Assembly (NCBI RefSeq): GCF_963975345.1 | Contig: NZ_CAXBGE010000001.1 | Coordinates: forward strand, 124,001-188,000 | Direction of reading: 5' to 3' | DNA length: 64,000 bases | From: Maricaulis sp963975345 | GTDB taxonomy: Bacteria > Pseudomonadota > Alphaproteobacteria > Caulobacterales > Maricaulaceae | Shown: piece after piece, positions 44,238 to 52,692 of the stretch | Numbering within the stretch: the stretch's first letter is position 1 | How the letters are laid out: every line of letters starts with the position of its first letter | Translations under genes and position numbers: made by a program | The notes under the pieces: generated by a model | The model's input: only the letters and a program-made list of their open reading frames with translations | What the model was told of the DNA's origin: nothing | Database searches by the model: none

Positions 44238-45095
44238 TTACGAGTCTAAGGTGCTGTCGGCTCGAACAATACGAAGGAGCTCTACTCGCATCGCGTCGCT
44301 TTCCAAACCGAAATGGGCCTCCCTGTGATCGTTGGGGCAGATCGCTATAACGTTGGTGATATGATCTATGCCGCCCTCGGACAGCGGCACGATGTGGTGG
44401 GTCTCGAGATACCGGCGGCCATCGGGCATTTTGAAACCCGGCATTCCGCACTTGCGGCATTTTCCACGCGCCAGTTTCAGCGCGAGTTTCCGAACGGCGC
44501 GATCTCGTTTGAAAGTGGACGAGGTGGTTTCGTATTTGTCTGGTGGATTGGAGTTCGAGGGTAGATCGAACTGATCCATATACTCTTCTTCGATGTCTCC
44601 ACGCACCACAGTATGCTGTCCCGTCGCGAAGTCGTACGAAGCAACATGCCAAACTTCCGGGTCCAGATCGCGGGCCGTGACCTTAGATGTCGTGGCGTTG
44701 GCGGCCTGTGCGTCTCGCATCGTACCATCAAGGAAAATGACTCGAAGTGGGAGTTGCTCCTCGACCGCGTGACGCATTATTTCATCGAGCTTCGCTGCGC
44801 GTTTTCCCCAGTCCGCGCCGCGCCCGTTCGCTTTCCAAAATCTCGCATCCTCTCGGAAATTATTGGGTTGTGAAACGCGGCCATCGCTGATGTCGGTGTT
44901 CTGTATCCAAAGATTCAGGACGGCGAGTTTGCCCGGGTTCAAAAAGCCCCACTCATAGCAATACTTCGGATTCGCCGCGGCCCAAGAACTTCCGCGCTTA
45001 TAATTCGCCCAGTCAGAGACGTCGAAGCCAAGTTCATCAAGGACTGACATGGTCGTGCGCTTCTTGCGCGGGCGCAATTCTTCAAGAGTTGTCAT
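44238..45095 (-). CDS. HNH endonuclease
   Basis: This 285-residue protein starts at ATG 45095; the ATG starting MSVL, 15 codons on, is an alternative. The C-terminal part has CRKCGMPGF, then ETHHIVPLSEGGIDHITN, then AICPNDHREAHFG, the HNH nuclease with CxxC zinc-knuckle style residues. The N-terminal 180 residues are unlike known specificity domains I can name. It probably cleaves DNA and is accessory: a defence, mobile-element or phage-remnant enzyme. The gap to the next minus-strand gene (43991-44237) shows no clear coding sequence. Confidence 0.85.
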   Translation of the reverse strand: MTTLEELRPRKKRTTMSVLDELGFDVSDWANYKRGSSWAAANPKYCYEWGFLNPGKLAVLNLWIQNTDISDGRVSQPNNFREDARFWKANGRGADWGKRAAKLDEIMRHAVEEQLPLRVIFLDGTMRDAQAANATTSKVTARDLDPEVWHVASYDFATGQHTVVRGDIEEEYMDQFDLPSNSNPPDKYETTSSTFKRDRAVRKLALKLARGKCRKCGMPGFKMPDGRRYLETHHIVPLSEGGIDHITNVIAICPNDHREAHFGLESDAMRVELLRIVRADSTLDS

Positions 45096-45230
45096 GGGTG
45101 ACCAGTCGTAATTTGAGGTTCGAGCTTGTAACCCATTGCAAGGGTTTGCAAGTCCCGTTTGGTCGCCCAAAGATGAGCTAAGATATCGAGTGTTCCTCGT
45201 GAAGCGCGAGACTTTGTTGCGTCGCCCACC

Positions 45231-45380
45231 CACACCCCACCGTAAACCCCATGCCGAGAGTCCGCCTCAGGGGCCAGGCGCGGTCAAGGGCGCCGCGGGC
45301 GCCGCTTCGCGGTTTCACCCTTGACCGCGCCTGGCCCCTGAGGCCCTTTGGCTGGCAAGGGGTTTATGGGGTGGCCTCGC
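45231..45380. repeat. Long inverted repeat (27-bp perfect core arms)
   Basis: The core arms 45264-45290 and 45318-45344 are exact 27-bp inverse copies around a 27-nt loop. The match extends imperfectly outward (block CCGTAAACCCC near 45241 against GGGGTTTATGGGG near 45360). Part of the arm (GCGCCTGGCCCC) recurs near 45568. It forms a very stable hairpin. Confidence 0.75.
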
Positions 45381-45571
45381 CCGGGCGGGCGGCTTGCTAA
45401 CTCAACGCCAATATCATCGTCATCCCAGCGCAGGCTGGGACCCAGATTCACGCGCTGGCGTCGATCAGCCTGACGCCAAACCCCGCTCCGGCTTGGCTCT
45501 GTGAGGCTGGGTCCCAGCCTTCGCTGGGATGACGGTTTGTGGGTGGGAGGTGGTGTGGTTCCGTCTACGCG
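45354..45571. repeat. ~220-bp interspersed repeat, copy 1
   Basis: This copy matches 46263-46482 with few differences, including shared blocks TGGCCTCGCCCGGGCGGGCG and CATCGTCATCCCAGCGCAGG. Each copy is itself an inverted repeat (GTCATCCCAGC...GCTGGGATGAC). The two direct copies flank the XRE-type regulator gene. Confidence 0.8.
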
Positions 45572-45609
45572 CCTGGCCCCTTCGGCCTCTGAAACCCGCT
45601 GTTTGCGGC

Positions 45610-46116
45610 TCAGTCTGCCGCGCCAGATCCGTCAGCCCCGTCCGTTGGGGCGGTCTCGGGCTTGTCGCCGCCGAGCGTGGCGAAGGCCAGGGTTGCGATC
45701 AGGCTGGCGCCGACAATGCCGACAGGGGCCAGGATTTCCGGGTCCCAGCCGGCGAATACCTGCATCAGGGCGAGCCAGCTCATCACGACGATATAGATGG
45801 CGCCTGCGATCAGGATGCGTTTCAGCGCCGGGGTGATGATGGGCGGAGCCGTGCCGGCAAGCGGGGTCGTGGGCTTTGGGCTGTCGGTCATGGTGATTTC
45901 GGGGGTGGCCACATCGGGGCGCTCCTCTTGGGGTTGGATCAAGTCGCGCAATCGGGACGGGGAGAGCTCGAAACTGGCGGCCAGCGACCGTTGGGTTTCA
46001 AGGCTGGGCGTTTCGCCGCGTTCGGCACGCTGGATCGTACGCTCGCTCAATCCACTGATCGTGGCGAGTTGTTCCTGCGACCAGCCTTTTTCAAGGCGCA
46101 GCGATTTCAGTCCCAT
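45610..46116 (-). CDS. XRE-type HTH regulator with C-terminal membrane segments
   Basis: This 168-residue protein has an N-terminal HTH (RLEKGWSQEQLATISGLSER, then TIQRAERGETPSLETQ) over about residues 5-60. A linker and two TM helices follow at about 99-120 and 128-147 (RILIAGAIYIVVMSWLALM). Membrane-anchored XRE proteins act as one-component sensors or repressors. It lies exactly between two direct repeat copies, with no divergent partner. The ligand is unknown. Confidence 0.82.
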   Translation of the reverse strand: MGLKSLRLEKGWSQEQLATISGLSERTIQRAERGETPSLETQRSLAASFELSPSRLRDLIQPQEERPDVATPEITMTDSPKPTTPLAGTAPPIITPALKRILIAGAIYIVVMSWLALMQVFAGWDPEILAPVGIVGASLIATLAFATLGGDKPETAPTDGADGSGAAD

Positions 46117-46262
46117 GGAGATGGCTCTCTTGTCCCGGTTCGGCCCGATTGCGAGCCCCTGTCTAGCCCACCGCCGGCCTGTCGCCCACGACAGCCAAGC
46201 GACACGAGGGTGACAAGTGCCGGTCAGAAAAGCAATGCAGGCCGTGAAAGCGCTCGCTTGCC

Positions 46263-46482
46263 GGCAAGAGGTTTACGGGATGGCCTCGCCCGGGCGGGCG
46301 GCTTTTTTCACTCAACGCCAATCCCATCGTCATCCCAGCGCAGGCTGGGACCCAGATTCACGCATTGGCGCTGAAAAGCCTGGCGCCTTACCCCATTCCG
46401 GCCTGGCTCTACGAGACTGGGTCCCAGCCTGCGCTGGGATGACGGTTTGTGGGGTGGAGCGGGTGTGGTTCCGTCTGCGCGC
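46263..46482. repeat. ~220-bp interspersed repeat, copy 2
   Basis: This is the second direct copy of the element at 45354-45571, in the same orientation. It ends a few bases before the stop codon of the YkgJ gene (46487). Confidence 0.8.
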
Positions 46483-46486
46483 AAAG

Positions 46487-46822
46487 CTAGGCCGCCGGCA
46501 CCACGCGCACCTTCTCGCCCATCACGCCATTGGCCCGGATCGCTTTTTGGCATTCGAAACTGCCAGCCCTGAAGGCGCGGCAGGCTTCGGGTCGGTGGTC
46601 GTAGACGGCGCAGAGGGCTTGGCCGGTGTCAGTGCGCAGATGGGTGCAGTGGCCGCAGCTGAAATCGACGAAGGCGCGGCCGCCTTCCTCGAACAGGCTG
46701 CCGTGGGGCAGGGCGTCGGGGCCGATGCGGGCCTGGTCTTCCGGCAAAAGGACGAGATAGCGCGGATGGCGGCTGAAACAGCAGGCTCCGCAGGCGACGC
46801 AGTCAAACGCCGTATCCAACAT
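46487..46822 (-). CDS. YkgJ family cysteine cluster protein
   Basis: This 111-residue protein starts at ATG 46822 (MLDTAFDCVACGACC). Cys-rich CVACGACCF, then SCGHCTHL, CAVYDHRPEAC and ECQ make up the family's metal-chelating cluster (Fe-S or zinc). Length fits. The function of the family is poorly known. Its 3' end abuts the repeat copy 2. The 217-bp region on its other side (46823-47057) shows nothing clear. Confidence 0.85.
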   Translation of the reverse strand: MLDTAFDCVACGACCFSRHPRYLVLLPEDQARIGPDALPHGSLFEEGGRAFVDFSCGHCTHLRTDTGQALCAVYDHRPEACRAFRAGSFECQKAIRANGVMGEKVRVVPAA

Positions 46823-47057
46823 GTGAAGTGACAAGCCCACCGCGCGAAGGCGTCCTTACGCCCCGGCCCGCAGCGCGCGGGATTTACGCCAGTCAGGGCT
46901 GATTTGCATCCAAAAAATGTAAGGCCGGTGCAGAGGCGGTCATGGCGTGCGCGGGCTGATCGCTTTCCTGGACCCACGCCAATTACAGTTTTGACCCGGG
47001 CGCAGCGGCGGTTAGCCTCAAGGGGGAGATTCGCCGCCAGGCGCTACAGGAGTTGGC

Positions 47058-47642
47058 ATGATCATTCAGGCAGATACGCAGGATTTTCCGCGCTATTGGG
47101 ATCGGGTGTTGTTTATCGCCGGTCTGGTGATTTACACGGCCGGCCAGGTCTTGATCAATCTCGGTCAGCCTTTCGTCGAGGCGCAGCGGCCGATCGATTT
47201 TGCGCATTGGGGTTTGCTGGTCGGGGTGGTGTTGCTGCTGCCGTTTGCCGGGCGGCTGCCGCGCCGCAATATCCACCTTGTGACCATCCCGCTCCTGCTG
47301 GCGGGCGTCGCCTTCACGATCGGTATGTGTGTGCTCGATTTCGTGTTCTGGGCGCTGCCGAACGGCGAAATGGAAAACCAGGTGGCGCGCCAGCTGATCG
47401 ATACGCCGGCGATCTGGGGGCCGTTTATCACCTTTGGCCCGAACTATATCCTGATGCCTGGGGTCACCCTGCCGGCACTGTCCTATCTGAAAGTGTCACG
47501 CATTGGGCCGGCGCTGGTCGTGCTGGGCGTGGTGGTGATGTTCTTCGGGACGCATTGGTTCAATGTCGGCGGCTGGGCGATGATCCTGGCGGGATATCTG
47601 TTCTGTTTCAACGGATTGCGGCCGTCCCGACTGCTGGACTGA
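47058..47642 (+). CDS. Hypothetical polytopic membrane protein
   Basis: This 194-residue protein has five or six TM helices (LFIAGLVIYTAGQVLINLG; WGLLVGVVLLLPFAG; LVTIPLLLAGVAFTIGMCV; RIGPALVVLGVVVMFFG). CAGGAG precedes the ATG. No transporter motif is recognised. It probably resides in the inner membrane. Confidence 0.72.
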   Translation: MIIQADTQDFPRYWDRVLFIAGLVIYTAGQVLINLGQPFVEAQRPIDFAHWGLLVGVVLLLPFAGRLPRRNIHLVTIPLLLAGVAFTIGMCVLDFVFWALPNGEMENQVARQLIDTPAIWGPFITFGPNYILMPGVTLPALSYLKVSRIGPALVVLGVVVMFFGTHWFNVGGWAMILAGYLFCFNGLRPSRLLD

Positions 47643-47661
47643 AACCACGGCGCACCCGCAA

Positions 47662-47706
47662 CAGGGGACACGCGCCGGCTGCGGAGCAGCGGCGGCATGT
47701 CCCCTG
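47662..47706. repeat. Inverted repeat between convergent genes
   Basis: CAGGGGACA (47662-47670) and TGTCCCCTG (47698-47706) are exact inverse copies around a GC-rich loop that itself pairs partly. It could act as a bidirectional terminator between the membrane protein gene and the minus-strand Lys-rich gene. There is no T tract. Confidence 0.6.
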
Positions 47707-47718
47707 AAAGCCGAAAGT

Positions 47719-47838
47719 CTATTTCTTGCCCGGTGGCACAATCGTGCCCTTGGTGGATGGCGCAGCGGCGATGGTTTTCTTCTTTTCCGCTTTCGGCTTC
47801 TTGGTTTCCTTGTTGGATTTTTGCTGACCCTTGGCCAT
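47719..47838 (-). CDS. 39-residue Lys-rich protein
   Basis: This short basic protein begins MAKGQQKSNKETKKPKAEKK and has a Pro/Gly/Lys tail. AAAGGAGC five bases before the ATG is a strong SD. Short Lys-rich proteins of this kind are conserved in many alphaproteobacteria and may bind nucleic acid, which is inferred from charge. It lies alone between two plus-strand genes. Confidence 0.7.
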   Translation of the reverse strand: MAKGQQKSNKETKKPKAEKKKTIAAAPSTKGTIVPPGKK

Positions 47839-48061
47839 GTCATGCTCCTTTGAGCGAGGTCCGGCGGACCGCGTGGGTCGATATTACGCCGCCCCGCAGC
47901 GCCGCGATAGCCTTGTTTTCCTTGATCACCGGGCCGGGATCGCGGGCGCTTGTCCCCGCCGGAGCCGCGCGGCTGTAAACTGTAACAATCCTGTAAGGCG
48001 AACGCTGTACGAAAAGTGAGAACAGGTTGTATAAAGGGTTCATCGGCTCTGGGGAGGACAG

Positions 48062-49066
48062 ATGACAGATCGGATTATCGCGCGGGCACGCACTCATACG
48101 CGGGTCAATGTCAGAACGGGAGCGCCGAAATTATCGGCGCCGATCCGCGAGACTTTGGCGTCTGGCACTGAGATTTTCATTACTGATACAGTCAGCGGCG
48201 ACAGCGTTGGCGGCAATGACCGCTGGTATGCCTGTCGCGGCGAGGCTTTCGTGTGGACGGGCGCCTGCGAGGACTTTCGCGACGAACCGGCGCCGCCCGC
48301 TGATGATGTCGATGATGAGGAGCGCCCGTCGCGGCTGGCGCTCGGCGAGGTAATGCAGCCGGATTTCGAAACCCTGGCCGATGTCTTCCACAAGGTGCGC
48401 GGTTATCGGCCAAACGGGCTTGAAGGCCTGATCGTGCATTTCGACGCGGCCCGGATCCAGCCCTCCAGCGACCGCTCGACGGCCGCCGTGATGCGCTATG
48501 GAGCCGAGCAGGGCTATCATTATGGCGGCATCAGCCGCTCGGGACGGATTTTCCTGCCGCAAGGCTTCAGCTGGGAAGGCTGGGGCTATCACGCCGGCAA
48601 AAGCCAATGTCCGGTGACGGGGCGCAAGGGTGTGTCGCAATATTATGTTGGCTTCGAGCTGAACAATCCCGGTCTGCTCTATCCGGCGGTCCAGACGGGC
48701 GTTTTCTGCCCATGGTTCAATACCAAGCGCGACGAGAAGGGCCGTGTCGTGCTTGACGATGATGGCCGCTGCACGCGCCTCAGTGAGGAAAGCGAATGGT
48801 ATCGCGATTACGAGGTTCGCCTGTGCGAGGGCGGCAATATCGTCAAGGGCTGGTATCTGCCCTATAGCGCCGAGCAATTCGCCTCCCTGACGGCGATCTG
48901 CATCTGGCTGGCGCGCAAATTCCCGGACTCATTCTCGCTGGATCGCGTGTTTGGCCATGACGAGGTTTCGCCAGGGCGCAAATCCGATCCCGGCGGCGCC
49001 ATGGGCACGCCGACCGAGTTGATGACGATGGCGCAGTTTCGCGAACATTTGGCGCAATCGGCGTAA
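48062..49066 (+). CDS. N-acetylmuramoyl-L-alanine amidase (Amidase_2) with SH3b-like N-terminus
   Basis: This 334-residue protein has an SH3b-like domain at about 1-75 (ARTHTRVNVRTGAPKLSAPI) and a linker. An amidase domain follows: LIVHFDAARIQP, GYHYGGISRSGRIFLPQ, WGYHAGKSQCP and FGHDEVSPGRKSDPGGAM, which carry the zinc ligands and catalytic residues. It cleaves the sugar-peptide bond of peptidoglycan. No signal peptide is seen, so it may be cytosolic or phage-type lysin-like. GGGGAGGACAG gives the SD. Confidence 0.82.
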   Translation: MTDRIIARARTHTRVNVRTGAPKLSAPIRETLASGTEIFITDTVSGDSVGGNDRWYACRGEAFVWTGACEDFRDEPAPPADDVDDEERPSRLALGEVMQPDFETLADVFHKVRGYRPNGLEGLIVHFDAARIQPSSDRSTAAVMRYGAEQGYHYGGISRSGRIFLPQGFSWEGWGYHAGKSQCPVTGRKGVSQYYVGFELNNPGLLYPAVQTGVFCPWFNTKRDEKGRVVLDDDGRCTRLSEESEWYRDYEVRLCEGGNIVKGWYLPYSAEQFASLTAICIWLARKFPDSFSLDRVFGHDEVSPGRKSDPGGAMGTPTELMTMAQFREHLAQSA

Positions 49067-49127
49067 TAGAGGCGCTGTTAATCGGTTTCTGGCATGTTTG
49101 GCGCCTGTTTGCCTGTAGAGGTGAGGC

Positions 49128-49529
49128 ATGAGCAAGTCTGCGACATCAAGTTTCCGGCGCATGTCGGATCATTTCGAGCCCGATCTGGTCCAGGACCCGG
49201 CCGAGCAGCGCAAGCTGCGTGGTTATCTCGAACAGATTGATTACACGGTTTCGGCCGCCAACCAGGCCGTGATCCAGAAGGACATCCACCACGTCTCGCT
49301 GGAGGATTTCCGCAATCTCGCCCTGACCGCCGCCAAGGCGCGCACAGCTTGGGTGGCGACCGCCATCGAACTCGCCAAGACCCACAAAGCACTCGAACCG
49401 GCCCAGCTGCAGCGGCTGGCGCATCTGCGTGGTGTCTATGACGAGCTGTCGGAAGCCTATGAAGCGATGCGGCGGATGGTTGAGCGCGGTTATCTCAGCT
49501 ATCACAAGGGCCTGCCGGCGAAGGGCTGA
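49128..49529 (+). CDS. Hypothetical protein
   Basis: This 133-residue helical protein has GAGGTGAGGC before its ATG. Its stretches (AAKARTAWVATAIELAKTHKA; MRRMVERGYLSYHKG) look like an alpha-helical bundle, cytosolic. No family is recognised. It lies 61 bp after the amidase and upstream of the ECF sigma gene. Confidence 0.62.
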   Translation: MSKSATSSFRRMSDHFEPDLVQDPAEQRKLRGYLEQIDYTVSAANQAVIQKDIHHVSLEDFRNLALTAAKARTAWVATAIELAKTHKALEPAQLQRLAHLRGVYDELSEAYEAMRRMVERGYLSYHKGLPAKG

Positions 49530-49643
49530 GCGCCTGAGACAAAACCTCCCGCTCAAATCGCGATTGAACCCTTTTCGCTCCCTGGCACACCTATACTCTG
49601 AACGGGGCCGCTGATCGGCCCGGCAGACGGGGTGGCAGAGCCA

Positions 49644-50237
49644 ATGCAACGCGACAGCAGACGGGTCCTCGGGGAATATCTCGTCATTGCCGCTCAAGGC
49701 GGTGATCGCGCGGCCTGTGGCCAGCTCGCCCGTCTGTGGCAGCCGGCCTTGCTGCGCCACGCCGTGCGGCTGACCGGCGAGGCCGAACTGGCCCGCGATA
49801 CGCTGCAGGACGCCTGGATCGACATATTGCGCGGTCTGGGTGGTCTTGCCGATGCCGCCGCTTTTCCCGCTTGGGCCTATCGCATCGTCACCCGAAAAAG
49901 CGCCGCCACTGTGCGCGGCCTGCAACGCCGACGCCAGACTGGCGCTGCGCTCGCGGCCGAGCCCGAAGGCGCCGATGATGGTGAACGCAATGCCGAAGCT
50001 TTGGCCGATCGCGGACCGCTGGCGCGGGCATTGGCCGCATTGCCCGTCGAGCAACGCACCGCGATGGCGCTCTTCTATATCGATGATTTCACCGTGGCGG
50101 AGATTGCCGTCGCGCTGAACAGTCCGGTGGGGACGATCAAAACCCGCCTGATGCATGGCCGCCGCAAAATGCGCACGGCACTGGAAACGCCCACCCCTCA
50201 ACCACGCGACACAGGAGGTCAAGATGACCGGAAGTGA
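49644..50237 (+). CDS. ECF RNA polymerase sigma factor
   Basis: This 197-residue protein has region 2 (LARDTLQDAWIDILRGLGG; FPAWAYRIVTRKS) and region 4 (DDFTVAEIAVALNSPVGTI, then KTRLMHGRRKMR), typical of ECF sigma factors. ATG 49644 is used; GTG 49632 is possible. It overlaps the DUF6768 gene by 14 bp, a conserved pairing that suggests a sigma factor with its membrane partner or anti-sigma. The activating signal is unknown. Confidence 0.86.
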   Translation: MQRDSRRVLGEYLVIAAQGGDRAACGQLARLWQPALLRHAVRLTGEAELARDTLQDAWIDILRGLGGLADAAAFPAWAYRIVTRKSAATVRGLQRRRQTGAALAAEPEGADDGERNAEALADRGPLARALAALPVEQRTAMALFYIDDFTVAEIAVALNSPVGTIKTRLMHGRRKMRTALETPTPQPRDTGGQDDRK

Positions 50238-50613
50238 CAAGGAACTCGACGCCATGATTGCCGAAGCGCTCGACGCCGAGGATCGTCAATTGCTCGATCA
50301 GTTCGGCCAGGAGCCGGGTTATTTCTCCCAGGCGTTCGGCCTGTTTGGCGGCCGGCTCGGCTGGGTGATGTGGCTGGTCTACATCGTCAATATGGCCGCC
50401 GCCGGGCTGGCGCTCTGGGCCGCTTGGCACCTCTTCACCGCGAGCGACACGCTGGTGGCGATCCGCTGGGGCGTCGCAACCCTGGCCGCGATGCAGGTTG
50501 GTCTCTTCATGAAGGGCTTTATGGGCGAGCAATTGCAGCACAACCGGGTGATCCGCGAAGTGAAGCGGCTGGAATTGCAGCTGGTTCGCAGCCAGGCCCG
50601 TCAAACCGCTTGA
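50224..50613 (+). CDS. DUF6768 family membrane protein (probable anti-sigma partner)
   Basis: This is a 129-residue protein. The N-terminal soluble helix (KELDAMIAEALDAEDRQLLD) is followed by two TM helices at about 47-70 and 78-100, then NRVIREVKRLELQLV. This matches DUF6768, which is encoded beside ECF sigma factors. An anti-sigma function is inferred from context. A hairpin at 50641-50671 follows. Confidence 0.8.
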   Translation: MTGSDKELDAMIAEALDAEDRQLLDQFGQEPGYFSQAFGLFGGRLGWVMWLVYIVNMAAAGLALWAAWHLFTASDTLVAIRWGVATLAAMQVGLFMKGFMGEQLQHNRVIREVKRLELQLVRSQARQTA

Positions 50614-50640
50614 GCCATCGCCGCCAAACTTGGCAAAATG

Positions 50641-50671
50641 CAGGGATTGCGTCAGACAGGCGCAATCCCTG
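50641..50671 (+). terminator. Hairpin after the sigma/DUF6768 operon
   Basis: An exact 11-bp stem (CAGGGATTGCG with CGCAATCCCTG) encloses a 9-nt loop. It lacks a strong T tract, so it may terminate or attenuate transcription towards the next gene. Confidence 0.55.
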
Positions 50672-50696
50672 TTGCCATGACCGGATAAGGACAATC

Positions 50697-51557
50697 ATGA
50701 CCCTGATCTCGAGCGCCCGCCTGTGCGTGATGTTGGCCGCCGCCAGCCTCGCCTTGACCGCCTGCCAGCCCGCCCCTGCACCGGCCCCGGTTTTGCCGGG
50801 CGACACGCCAGTCACCATCGGAACCCAAATCGTGATGGATTCGGCGATTTATGGCGCGCCACGCACGATCACGGTCTCGCTGCCCGCGAGCTATGGCGAT
50901 GGCGCGGGCCGCAGTTTTCCGGTGCTCTATGTCGTTGATGGCGGCGTGGCGCAGGATTTCGTGCCGATGGCCGGCATGGCCGCGCTGGCGGGTCTGACCC
51001 GGCAATACCGCGAATTCATCCTCGTCGGTGTCCAGACCGAGAACCGCTATCTCGAGCTGACGGCACCGTCGCAGCTGGAGAACGATCTGCGCTGGATCCC
51101 GGAAAATGGCGGCGCCAGCCAGTACCGCGAGCATCTGCTCGACGAGGTCAAACCCTATATCGAGGCGCGTTACCGCACCTCCGGCGAGGACGCGATCATC
51201 GGCGAGAGCATGGCCGGCCTGTTCATCGCCGAGACCTTCCTGCGCGCGCCGGACAGTTTCGATCATTATATCGCCGTCAGCCCGTCGCTCTGGTGGCGCG
51301 GTGAAGGGCTGAGCCATGAGGCAGCCGACCTGCTCGCCGCCGGTGGCTTTGGCGGCCATTCGCTCTATCTCACCATCGCCGATGAAGGCGAGGACATGCA
51401 GACGGGCATGGACCGGCTCGTCGCAGCCCTGGAAGCCGGCGCGCCGGAGGACCTCACCTGGTGGTATCAGCCGATGCCGGACGAGCACCACAACACGATC
51501 TATAATCCCGCCGCTCTGCGTGCGCTGCGGCTGACTTTCGCCACCGAAGAGGATTAG
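50697..51557 (+). CDS. Lipoprotein esterase (alpha/beta hydrolase, EstD-like)
   Basis: This 286-residue protein has a lipoprotein signal with lipobox LTAC (Cys23). FPVLYVVDGGVAQDFVPM, then IIGESMAGLFIAE (nucleophile Ser171 in GESMAG) and the late His in DEHHNTIYN place it in the putative-esterase family. AAGGA precedes the ATG. It probably hydrolyses esters in the periplasm. It lies downstream of the sigma pair on the same strand. Confidence 0.82.
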   Translation: MTLISSARLCVMLAAASLALTACQPAPAPAPVLPGDTPVTIGTQIVMDSAIYGAPRTITVSLPASYGDGAGRSFPVLYVVDGGVAQDFVPMAGMAALAGLTRQYREFILVGVQTENRYLELTAPSQLENDLRWIPENGGASQYREHLLDEVKPYIEARYRTSGEDAIIGESMAGLFIAETFLRAPDSFDHYIAVSPSLWWRGEGLSHEAADLLAAGGFGGHSLYLTIADEGEDMQTGMDRLVAALEAGAPEDLTWWYQPMPDEHHNTIYNPAALRALRLTFATEED

Positions 51558-51734
51558 GCGATGCCCCGCCGCTCATCCGTGAATACCCGCCATGCGCGGC
51601 AATATGCCCATCAATGGCGGTCACAGGGCTGTGATACACTCGCAATTGTAAATCCGGCTCCCTAAATAGGGTTCGGACAGGGAAGCAGCGCGCTTTTGCA
51701 GGGCGTTGTTTTCCAAGCAGGGATAGGGAAAATC

Positions 51735-52622
51735 ATGGCCAATGCACTGTCAATCTCACTGTCTCCCGAACAGGGTCTGTCGCGCTATCTTTCCGAGATT
51801 CGCCGCTTCCCCATGCTCGAGAAGGATGAGGAATTCATGCTCGGCAAACGCTGGCGCGAGCATGAAGACTCCCGCGCTGCGGAAAAACTCGTCACCTCGC
51901 ATTTGCGCCTCGTCGCCAAGATCGCGATGGGCTATCGCGGCTATGGCCTGCCGATTGCCGAAGTGATCTCAGAAGGCAATGTCGGCCTGATGCAGGCGGT
52001 CAAGAAATTCGACCCGGAAAAAGGCTTCCGCCTCGCCACCTATGCGATGTGGTGGATACGCGCCTCGATCCAGGAATATGTCCTGCGCTCCTGGTCGCTG
52101 GTGAAAATGGGCACGACGGCGGCCCAGAAGAAGCTGTTCTTCAACCTGCGCCGGATGAAAAGCCAGATGCAGGCGATCGATGATAATGATCTCAAGCCCG
52201 ACCAGGCCCAGGCGATCGCGACCAAGCTGGGCGTGACGACCGATGAGGTCATGTCGATGAATGGCCGCATGTCAGGCCCTGATGCCTCGCTCAACGCGCC
52301 GCTGCGCGGTACTGAGGGCGATGGCCAATGGCAGGACTGGCTGGCCGACGACAATGCGGAAAGTCAGGAAGACGAGCTGGTCGAGAGCGATGAGTTCGAC
52401 ACCCGGATGCAATTGCTGCAGGCCGCGATGGGCGAGCTCAATGAGCGCGAACAACACATCCTGCAAAAGCGCCGCCTGTCGGAAGAGCCCGAAACGCTGG
52501 AAGAACTGGCCGGACATTTCGGCGTCAGCCGCGAGCGGATCCGCCAGATCGAAGTGCGCGCCTTCGAGAAGCTGCAAAAGGCGATGAAGGAAAAAGCGTC
52601 CGAACAGGGCCTGATGAACTGA
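51735..52622 (+). CDS. rpoH: RNA polymerase heat-shock sigma factor RpoH
   Basis: This is a 295-residue protein. Region 2 (SEGNVGLMQAVKKFDPEKGF; YAMWWIRASIQEYVL) is followed by the RpoH box QKKLFFNLRRMK, then regions 3-4 ending in RIRQIEVRAFEKLQ. The RpoH box identifies it over RpoD. It directs heat-shock transcription. TAGGGA precedes the ATG at 51735; CCCTAAATAGGG near 51660 is a small palindrome in its leader. Confidence 0.94.
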   Translation: MANALSISLSPEQGLSRYLSEIRRFPMLEKDEEFMLGKRWREHEDSRAAEKLVTSHLRLVAKIAMGYRGYGLPIAEVISEGNVGLMQAVKKFDPEKGFRLATYAMWWIRASIQEYVLRSWSLVKMGTTAAQKKLFFNLRRMKSQMQAIDDNDLKPDQAQAIATKLGVTTDEVMSMNGRMSGPDASLNAPLRGTEGDGQWQDWLADDNAESQEDELVESDEFDTRMQLLQAAMGELNEREQHILQKRRLSEEPETLEELAGHFGVSRERIRQIEVRAFEKLQKAMKEKASEQGLMN

Positions 52623-52692
52623 ATCTGGCGGCGATCACGCTGATTGCTGTATGCTGCCAAGGCATGGTCACAATCTCAAGGAGTGCGGACCG

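Noticed and set aside
48000..48014. A near LexA box (GAAC-N7-GAAA) before the amidase gene
   Set aside because: One base off the alphaproteobacterial GAAC-N7-GAAC pattern; a single imperfect hit in a long region is not enough to claim SOS control.
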